NCBI GenBank assembly: GCA_903864275.1
Contig: CAIPFE010000052.1
Span: 83,137 to 147,136, forward strand
DNA length: 64,000 bases
Origin: an uncultured Mucilaginibacter sp.
Lineage (GTDB): Bacteria > Bacteroidota > Bacteroidia > Sphingobacteriales > Sphingobacteriaceae
Direction: 5' to 3'
Program-made: the position numbers and the translations under genes
Notes under the pieces: generated by a model
Databases searched by the model: none
Told to the model about the DNA's origin: nothing
What the model saw: the letters and a program-made list of their open reading frames with translations, nothing else
Part shown: positions 57,511 through 64,000 of the stretch, piece after piece
Layout of the letters: the number at the start of each line of letters is the position of its first letter
Numbering within the stretch: position 1 is the first letter of the stretch

Positions 57511-60500
57511 ATGAGCTTACAATTAAACGTATCCAACTCACTCGAAAAGCTTGCCGTTAGTCTTTCAGCATCGCTGCATGATGAAGACGATATATTCCGG
57601 CCATTTAATGTTGTTACGCAGACATCGGGAATGAACAACTGGCTTAAGATCCAGTTGGCCGATTACCTGGGTATCTCCGCGAATATTAAATTCATTCAAC
57701 CGAATGATGTCATCAGCCAGGTTTATTACTTACTGGGTGGCCGATTTCGTGAAGTGCTAAACCGGGACCATCTCACCTGGCTGCTTTTTAAAATCCTTGG
57801 TGAGCTGGAATTTATCCATAAGTTCCATGCCGTTTCGGGTTATTACGATAAAAACGAGTCGGACAGTGATATCAAAAGGCTGTCACTGGCAGAAAAAACA
57901 GCGGATCTTTTTGACCAATACCAGATCTACCGACCAGAAATGATAGGGCGTTGGAATGAAACTTCTCTCGAATCTGCCGGCAGCAGTGATTGGCAAATGT
58001 ATCTTTGGATAAAAGCCTGCATCCTATCTGAAAACTCATTGCCGGACAAGACGATTGTATCCAAGCATATCATCACCGAATTAAAGTCGCCGCAGCAGCG
58101 CGAACTGTTAATGAAAAGACTTCCGGCAATCCATATTTTCGGCCTTTCCATTATTACCAATTATCACCTGCAAGTCTTCTATGAACTGTCAACAATTATC
58201 GATGTCTCTTTTTATATACTGAATCCGGCGCCCAGCGTCTATTTCTTTGAAGACAAGAATGAAAAGCAATTGCTCATCCTTAAAAATAAGGGTTACAACG
58301 TTGAACATTTAACAGCGGGCAACCAGTTGCTGCTTAATTGGGGCAGGGTCATCCAGGATACGTTCAACGTTTTTTTCAGGACCGAGGAATTTATTAATGC
58401 TTACAATGAAATTGAACCGGTTGAGCCAGGAACTGACAGCCTCCTAAAGAAAATTCAAAGGGAGATTTTTCTAAACCAAAACCCATCAGAACGCGCGGCC
58501 ATCAGCATTAAAGACGCAATGGATGGTTCGGTAGCCATCAATAGTTCTTATACAGTCGCCCGAGAGGTAGAAGCGCTTTACAATTTCCTGGTACACCTGG
58601 TTGATACCGCACAAAGCCCGATTTCAGCCAGGGAAATCATTGTAATGGTTACCGACATAGACGCCTATGCCCCATATATCAAAGCGGTATTTAATAATGC
58701 CCCTTATCGATTCCCGTATTCAATTGCTGATGAAAGTGCTGTAGGCAGTGACAGCCTGATCAGTGCGGTCAAGTCAGTCCTCCTTTTAAGCAAAGAAAAT
58801 TTCACCTCCGAAGGTGTTTTACAGTTATTGGATTCAGCTTACATCAGGAACCGATTTCAATTATCGGATGTGCCATTGATCAGGCAAATAGTGAGCCTGG
58901 CCAATATCCGTTTCGGGATAGACGGAAGCAAAAACGATGATACCTTGTATGTGAGCTGGTCCTATGGCATCAAAAGGATCATTTATGGGATTTGCATGAG
59001 CGGAGAACATGCGTATGATACCGGCGATACTGTTCTATATCCTCTTGACCGGATAGAAGGCGCCGGCTCATGGGAAATCATTCGGTTTTGTCATTTCGTG
59101 GAGGTTTTGATCAGTTCTATTAAATCCCGTGAGGGTAAAAGAACACTGGCTGAATGGGTGCTTTATACAGAGCAGCTATTATCGGACCTGGTCTATGAAC
59201 CGACCGACGAGCCTAACGATGATTTTAATCACCTGGTTGAACAATTACAAAAACTTAATGCGCTCAATTCGCTTCTTGCTGAAAAAATAGGCTACGAGGT
59301 ATTTTGTCATGATTTTGTTGGTTCATTCTCGGAGATCACCAGGTCGGGCTCCTTTGCGATGGGTGGAATCACCTTTTGCTCACTGATACCTATGCGAAGC
59401 ATTCCGTCCAGGGTTATTGCCGTATTGGGACTAAACTTTGATAAGTTCCCCAGGAAGAACCCGATAGCCAGTTTTAGCTTGATGGACGCAGACAAGCGAA
59501 AGGGGGACCGGAATATTAAAGATAATGATAAGCACCTTTTCCTGGAAACCATTCTCTCAGCTAAAGAACACCTTTACCTAAGCTATATCGGTCAAAGCAC
59601 TAAGGATAATACAGTAGTTCCACCATCTGCGTTGGTAGACGAACTCATCGATTACATCGCGGCGGGGAGTACTGATGAAGATGAAATCCGCAAACTGCTA
59701 GTCGTGAAGCACCCGTTGAATAGTTATAGTCCGAAGTATAATTCAACTGACAGCAGGTTATATTCTTACCTTACCGAACAGTCGTCAGAATTAAAGCTTA
59801 TCACTGAAGATGTAAAAGAGCAGCCGCCACTTTCGTATGACGAAGTGCCGCTAACCCAGCTGATTAGTATGCTTAAAAACCCATTTAAAGGCTATTACAA
59901 TAATGTTCTGGGCATTTATTATACCGATGAGCAAATGCTTGTTGATGAAACGGAGCTTTTTGAACTCGATCATTTGCAGAAATGGAGCCTGAAAAGAGAC
60001 CTGTTGCGACTGGACGGCGGTGAGGCTGAACTGCTGAAGGTAAAAATGGTAAAGACAGGCGAACTTCCGTTAAAAAACATGGCCGATGTTTTTTTTGATA
60101 AAGCCGCAGAGGAAGTTGCCCCGGTAAAGATACTTTTTGAGCAATGTGTTAACGAAGCCATTGAACAAAGGCTGACGGCTAGTATAGAAATTGATGGATC
60201 GGTCGTTACCGGAACAATCGACAGCATTTTTGACAACAACCTGGTGTATGTTTCGTATTCCAAGAACGAGTGTAAATACCTCATCGATGCCGCAATCCGT
60301 TACCTTTTTATTGTAGCGTCAGGAACCCCGGTTGGTGTGCTTTTTATTTCAGCGGAAAAGGATGAAGTATTTAAAGGAATTGCAATGAGCGAGGCGAATG
60401 CCAAAAGCGAGCTTGCTGAATTACTTCGAGTATACAAGACTGCACATGAAAAAATCCTTTGCTTTTACCCGGATTTCAAAATCGCACCTGGCGAAGTGGG

Positions 60501-60699
60501 TGAGCTGAGTTTTGAGCAGTTCATAAAAAAAGTAAACGATAAGCTCGATAATTACAAATATCCGTGCACTGATAAATATATCATGAAAGAGTTTGACAAC
60601 GGTTTTTTTGAATCCGAGGAAAGCTTTGAGGTTTATAAAGTGTATGCCGGAAGGATCTTATCAACGATAGTGGATGTGTTCCCTGATTATTACAATTAA
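57511..60699 (+). CDS. recC: RecC, exodeoxyribonuclease V gamma-type subunit
   Basis: 1062 residues. N-terminal region has the RecC pattern VVTQTSGMNNWLKIQLADYLGISANIKFIQPNDVISQVYYLL; later IREIVSLANI-type, GGITFCSLIPMRSIPSRVIAVLGLNFDKFPRKNPIASFSLMDAD and KRTLAEWVLYTEQLLSD. RecC threads the strands and recognises Chi in RecBCD. A C-terminal inactive nuclease fold is expected. recB follows after 13 bases. Confidence 0.88.
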   Translation: MSLQLNVSNSLEKLAVSLSASLHDEDDIFRPFNVVTQTSGMNNWLKIQLADYLGISANIKFIQPNDVISQVYYLLGGRFREVLNRDHLTWLLFKILGELEFIHKFHAVSGYYDKNESDSDIKRLSLAEKTADLFDQYQIYRPEMIGRWNETSLESAGSSDWQMYLWIKACILSENSLPDKTIVSKHIITELKSPQQRELLMKRLPAIHIFGLSIITNYHLQVFYELSTIIDVSFYILNPAPSVYFFEDKNEKQLLILKNKGYNVEHLTAGNQLLLNWGRVIQDTFNVFFRTEEFINAYNEIEPVEPGTDSLLKKIQREIFLNQNPSERAAISIKDAMDGSVAINSSYTVAREVEALYNFLVHLVDTAQSPISAREIIVMVTDIDAYAPYIKAVFNNAPYRFPYSIADESAVGSDSLISAVKSVLLLSKENFTSEGVLQLLDSAYIRNRFQLSDVPLIRQIVSLANIRFGIDGSKNDDTLYVSWSYGIKRIIYGICMSGEHAYDTGDTVLYPLDRIEGAGSWEIIRFCHFVEVLISSIKSREGKRTLAEWVLYTEQLLSDLVYEPTDEPNDDFNHLVEQLQKLNALNSLLAEKIGYEVFCHDFVGSFSEITRSGSFAMGGITFCSLIPMRSIPSRVIAVLGLNFDKFPRKNPIASFSLMDADKRKGDRNIKDNDKHLFLETILSAKEHLYLSYIGQSTKDNTVVPPSALVDELIDYIAAGSTDEDEIRKLLVVKHPLNSYSPKYNSTDSRLYSYLTEQSSELKLITEDVKEQPPLSYDEVPLTQLISMLKNPFKGYYNNVLGIYYTDEQMLVDETELFELDHLQKWSLKRDLLRLDGGEAELLKVKMVKTGELPLKNMADVFFDKAAEEVAPVKILFEQCVNEAIEQRLTASIEIDGSVVTGTIDSIFDNNLVYVSYSKNECKYLIDAAIRYLFIVASGTPVGVLFISAEKDEVFKGIAMSEANAKSELAELLRVYKTAHEKILCFYPDFKIAPGEVGELSFEQFIKKVNDKLDNYKYPCTDKYIMKEFDNGFFESEESFEVYKVYAGRILSTIVDVFPDYYN

Positions 60700-60712
60700 A
60701 GCTATTTGAAAT

Positions 60713-63700
60713 ATGCCAACTCTTGAAGATTATAAAGACTTTAACGCCGTAGAGGTGAACCTTGAGGGCAGCAACCTGATCGAGGCAAGCGCCGGCACCG
60801 GTAAAACCTACTCTATCGCTATCCTGGCGTTAAGGCTGATCCTGGAAAAACAAATCAAAATAAAAGAGATCCTGATGGTCACTTTTACTAAGGCTGCCGT
60901 AGCCGAGCTGCAAGGGCGGATACGACTGTTCACCAGGCAGGCATATAAGGCTAGTTGCGGGGAAAAAATCAGCGATCCGACCATCGCCAAAATTGTGACA
61001 ACGGCCCAAGGGAAGTTAGGCCATGACGAAGTGAAGGATTTATTAAACGAAGCAGTGCTATTTCTAGATGAAACTTCTGTACTAACCATCCACGGCTTTT
61101 GCCAGCAAACTCTTACTGAGTTCGCTTTTGAGACGGACCAGCTTTTTGGCGCCGAAACACTGCAGGAGACAACATCCATTATCGAAGAGCAAGTAAATGC
61201 ATTCTGGCGGGAGGAGGTAACGACTATACCTGCCGGGTTATTAGGGCCACTGATCGATGCCGGCCTGTCTCGGAACGGCCTGGTCACAGCGGTGCAGCAT
61301 CACCTGGATGGCAAGCGATTCCTGCATTTCAATGATGAAACCGACTATCGGATGAGCGCGGAAGATCATTCATGGCATTTGGAATTTGTTCAGACATTGC
61401 AAGACAATGAATCCGGAGCGAGGCTGACTTTACATGTGCACATTAGCGATAACAGCGCCAGGCTTGCAGCGTTATGCGAATCAAACCGATATGCAAAGGC
61501 GGCATTGCCATTATTAAACGATCCACCATCATTTTTAGGTTTTCTTTGGGATAAAAAGGGAACTGTATATGCACAAACATTATTTGGCGATCTGCTGATT
61601 CAGCTTGAGGAGTGTGAAGCTATTGCCAATCAAAAACACGAACGGATAAATGAGCTGCTTATCAGCCTGCAATGCAGCGCTATAAAAAGGCTTTCGAAAA
61701 GCGTCCGGGAGTATAAGCAGCGTAATAACCTGCTGTCATTTGACGATATGATTCAAAAACTGCATCATTCGTTAGTTCGGAAAAATAATACAGAGCTTAT
61801 TAAAGCGCTGCAGAAGAAGTATAAAGCGGTATTTATTGATGAGTTCCAGGATACCGACCGTTTGCAATATGACATATTTGAAAAAGCGTTTGGAAAAGAC
61901 ACGATTCTATTCTACATCGGCGATCCTAAACAATCCATTTATGCTTGGAGGAGGGCTGACATTTTCACTTATTTCAAAGCATGCAGCGCGGTGAACCATC
62001 TTTATGGAATGAATGACAACTACCGCTCCTCAGAACGCTTTATTGGCGCCATGAATGCATTTTTCCTACCGGATGCTGATTTCGATACATTCTACTTTCA
62101 AGGCGCTCCTAAAGCCATCAAATACCATCCTGTGAGTTATCCGGCAGCACGCAAACAATCAGATATGACCCGCAGCCGGGAACCCGTAAGCCCGATGACT
62201 GTATTTCATCTTGAAAACAAAAACAACATTTGTAATGCGCTGACAGGCCAGCTGATTGAATTGCTTGAGGGTGATACCTACCTGATTGGCCCATCGGAAG
62301 CCCGCCGGACGATAAAACCTTCCGATATCGGCATCCTGGTCAGAACAAAAAATGAAGGGCGCTCTATCAAGTCCACTCTCGCCAGCTACGGGATCCCGGC
62401 AGTGACGATTGACGATGCTAAAATCCTTCAATCTGAGGAGGCGGCCTATCTGTCATACATTTTGGAAGCAATCGTAGATAACTCGTCAAATAGTATTCAC
62501 AAAGCGTTACTATCGCCATTTACGGGATTTGAAAGTAAGGATATATTGTCCCTGGACGATGAACTAACCAATGGGCTTTTCCGGAAATATAAAATTACCT
62601 GGGAGACTGATGGGATATATAATGCGTTAGTAGCTTTTATTTCAGACTTCTCCGTAAAGAAAGTTTTATTACAAAACAATGCTGAGTTTGGTGAACGGAT
62701 CATTGCTAACCTTTTTCAGCTCATCGAAATGCTTCACAAGGTTCAAAGTGAAAAACAGTATTCACCGGAGGAATTGATCAACTGGCTGAAACGAGGTATC
62801 GAGGGTATGGAAAATGAGGGTGATGAATTTGAACAACGCATCGAAAGCGATGAGGAGTCTGTAAAGATCGTTACCATTCATAAAAGCAAAGGGCTGGAAT
62901 ACCCAATCGTTTTTGCACCTTTTTTAGACTTTTTAACATTCAACAAGTTTGACTTTGTGAGCTTCAGGCATCAGGAGACCGGAGAATATGTTGGTGCATC
63001 AAAGGCAACGCTGTCTGACGAGCACCAGGGATGGTTAAAAGAACAATTAGAGCAGGAAAACAGGCGGCTTCTTTATGTTGCCATTTCAAGGGCCGTTTAT
63101 AAATGTTTCATTTTTAAGAATACCAGCAACAGGGGGGAATATAATTACACCAAGTCCACTTTGGCGGTTTTTCTGAACGCCCAAAGGCAAACAAATACAC
63201 CATTAATTGAATTTACTGAAGCGCCGGCTATCCCGGAAGGCTATTATTATGGTAATGCAGTGAGATGGCAACCCAATGTTGATGCAAGACCCGTTGATTT
63301 TAATGTTCTGCAGGTGAACTGGACGAAGCTGAGTTACACCCGGCTCGCAGCAAAGCGTGAATATTTGCTAAAACCTTTGTCTGCCGAACTGGATAATGAA
63401 TATGATCTATTTGTTTTCAAACAGCTTGCCAAGGGACAAAAGACCGGCAATATGCTGCATTGCATTTTAGAAAATATTCAATTTAATGACAGTAGCAGGT
63501 GGCAACCGGTGATCGCCGATGCAATCGCCAGGTTTTATCCGGGACAAGCAGCCCTCTACCAACCGCGGCTTTATGATTTAGTGCGACACGTCCTCGATGT
63601 CCCGATTCAAATAAATGGTACCACAATTCAACTATCGTCGATCACCAGGGAAAAATGCATCCATGAATTTGAGTTTGACTTTAATGTTTCGCTGTTTAAT

Positions 63701-63865
63701 CCGGATAGTTTAGCAGAACTGGCCACTGAAGAAATGGGTATCTATATACAGGGTGCCGGCCAATTGGAAGGTATTATGAATGGAAAGATCGACCTGTTTT
63801 TTGAGCATGAAGGCAAATATTATCTACTGGACTGGAAATCAAACTTTCTTGGTGATTCGAGTTGA
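60713..63865 (+). CDS. recB: RecB, exodeoxyribonuclease V beta-type helicase-nuclease, 3' truncated
   Basis: 1050 residues. Helicase motifs are intact: IEASAGTGKTYSIAILALRL (23-42), AVFIDEFQDTDRLQYDIFEKA, YIGDPKQSIYAWRRADIF, VKIVTIHKSKGLEYPIVFAPFLD, RRLLYVAISRAVYKCFIF. The nuclease domain begins (LEGIMNGKIDLFFEHEGKYYLLDWKSNFLGDSS) but stops right after the D-x-K part. RecB normally continues about 100 residues with a QxxxY motif. A TGA at 63863 and an IS-like end follow. The nuclease is therefore incomplete; helicase function may remain. Confidence 0.87.
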   Translation: MPTLEDYKDFNAVEVNLEGSNLIEASAGTGKTYSIAILALRLILEKQIKIKEILMVTFTKAAVAELQGRIRLFTRQAYKASCGEKISDPTIAKIVTTAQGKLGHDEVKDLLNEAVLFLDETSVLTIHGFCQQTLTEFAFETDQLFGAETLQETTSIIEEQVNAFWREEVTTIPAGLLGPLIDAGLSRNGLVTAVQHHLDGKRFLHFNDETDYRMSAEDHSWHLEFVQTLQDNESGARLTLHVHISDNSARLAALCESNRYAKAALPLLNDPPSFLGFLWDKKGTVYAQTLFGDLLIQLEECEAIANQKHERINELLISLQCSAIKRLSKSVREYKQRNNLLSFDDMIQKLHHSLVRKNNTELIKALQKKYKAVFIDEFQDTDRLQYDIFEKAFGKDTILFYIGDPKQSIYAWRRADIFTYFKACSAVNHLYGMNDNYRSSERFIGAMNAFFLPDADFDTFYFQGAPKAIKYHPVSYPAARKQSDMTRSREPVSPMTVFHLENKNNICNALTGQLIELLEGDTYLIGPSEARRTIKPSDIGILVRTKNEGRSIKSTLASYGIPAVTIDDAKILQSEEAAYLSYILEAIVDNSSNSIHKALLSPFTGFESKDILSLDDELTNGLFRKYKITWETDGIYNALVAFISDFSVKKVLLQNNAEFGERIIANLFQLIEMLHKVQSEKQYSPEELINWLKRGIEGMENEGDEFEQRIESDEESVKIVTIHKSKGLEYPIVFAPFLDFLTFNKFDFVSFRHQETGEYVGASKATLSDEHQGWLKEQLEQENRRLLYVAISRAVYKCFIFKNTSNRGEYNYTKSTLAVFLNAQRQTNTPLIEFTEAPAIPEGYYYGNAVRWQPNVDARPVDFNVLQVNWTKLSYTRLAAKREYLLKPLSAELDNEYDLFVFKQLAKGQKTGNMLHCILENIQFNDSSRWQPVIADAIARFYPGQAALYQPRLYDLVRHVLDVPIQINGTTIQLSSITREKCIHEFEFDFNVSLFNPDSLAELATEEMGIYIQGAGQLEGIMNGKIDLFFEHEGKYYLLDWKSNFLGDSS

Positions 63866-64000
63866 TATTCCGGGGATGTTGACCACCTGATTCCGTGGCA
63901 AAGTGACCAGGCAATTAGCTGGCGAACGATAGCAGCGAGAGCTGTAAAAGCGTTTTCAAAGTTAGTTATTAAAAGTGGTTATTGATAACTGACTTCTTTA
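63864..64000. mobile_element. Probable end of an IS21-family element interrupting recB
   Basis: From TG at 63864 the sequence has repeated TTGACCA/GTGACCA blocks (at about 63878 and 63904) spaced as in IS21-family terminal repeats. recB stops exactly here. No transposase gene is reached before the window ends. The assignment rests on the terminal pattern only. Confidence 0.5.

Overview
The window looks like a Bacteroidota chromosome of the Sphingobacteriaceae type (Mucilaginibacter/Pedobacter-like). The evidence is a CarboxypepD_reg-fused TonB receptor, promoters of the TTTG...TAnnTTTG type, starts without strong Shine-Dalgarno sequences, a CTnDOT-like tra gene order, and RteC and DUF4134 proteins. 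No gene identifies the species.

Region 1 (1-13403) is chromosomal background. It has a lipoprotein gene cut by the window edge, a phosphotransfer-domain-only histidine kinase relative, and an ECF sigma/anti-sigma pair. A bipartite motif is shared by three promoters here, including that of the sigma gene. A leftward metal operon (8123-2826) follows: a His/Cys-rich small protein, a TonB receptor, a Fur/Zur-type repressor, a nitroreductase fused to a DmeF-like cation exporter, and a small beta-rich envelope protein. Next come an SMP-30-type lactonase, two tandem secreted small proteins, and an SDR / F420-reductase-like / SDR cluster divergent from a HxlR regulator. Two tRNA 3' halves (2740, 13404) and a weaker third trace (10322) lie beside terminators, with gene remnants next to the first and third. 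They mark old integration points.

Region 2 (13404-21131) is accessory cargo just inside the tRNA-Met scar. From right to left it holds a regulator/PIN pair (XRE-ImmA plus PIN, on the plus strand) and, divergent from it, a four-gene operon: double-ubiquitin-like protein, E1-like ThiF/DUF6791 enzyme, AvcD-like P-loop/nucleotide deaminase, and DUF6527 protein. A gene fusing a cyclodeaminase (FTCD_C) domain to an ImmA/IrrE metallopeptidase with a C-terminal HTH follows. No E2 is visible. This is the best candidate for an undescribed defence system in the window.

Region 3 (21140-51154) is the backbone of an integrative conjugative element: small conserved element genes, a GC-rich ORF-free region with many hairpins, an AbiE toxin-antitoxin pair, ArdC, an M23 peptidase, the coupling protein, TraN-M-L-K-J, four TraH/I-position proteins, the VirB4-type ATPase, TraF, two TraE-like pilins, TraA-C-like proteins, relaxase and accessory proteins, a primase, two related small DNA-binding proteins and RteC. 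No integrase is in the window; it should lie beyond the right edge.

Region 4 (51155-64000) is a second cargo module on the plus strand: WYL regulator, DUF6979 protein, AAA+ ATPase, an unrecognised protein, then recD, recC and recB. recB stops inside its nuclease domain where a probable IS21-family end begins. A RecBCD set with its own regulator and AAA+ ATPase on a conjugative element is the second candidate system.
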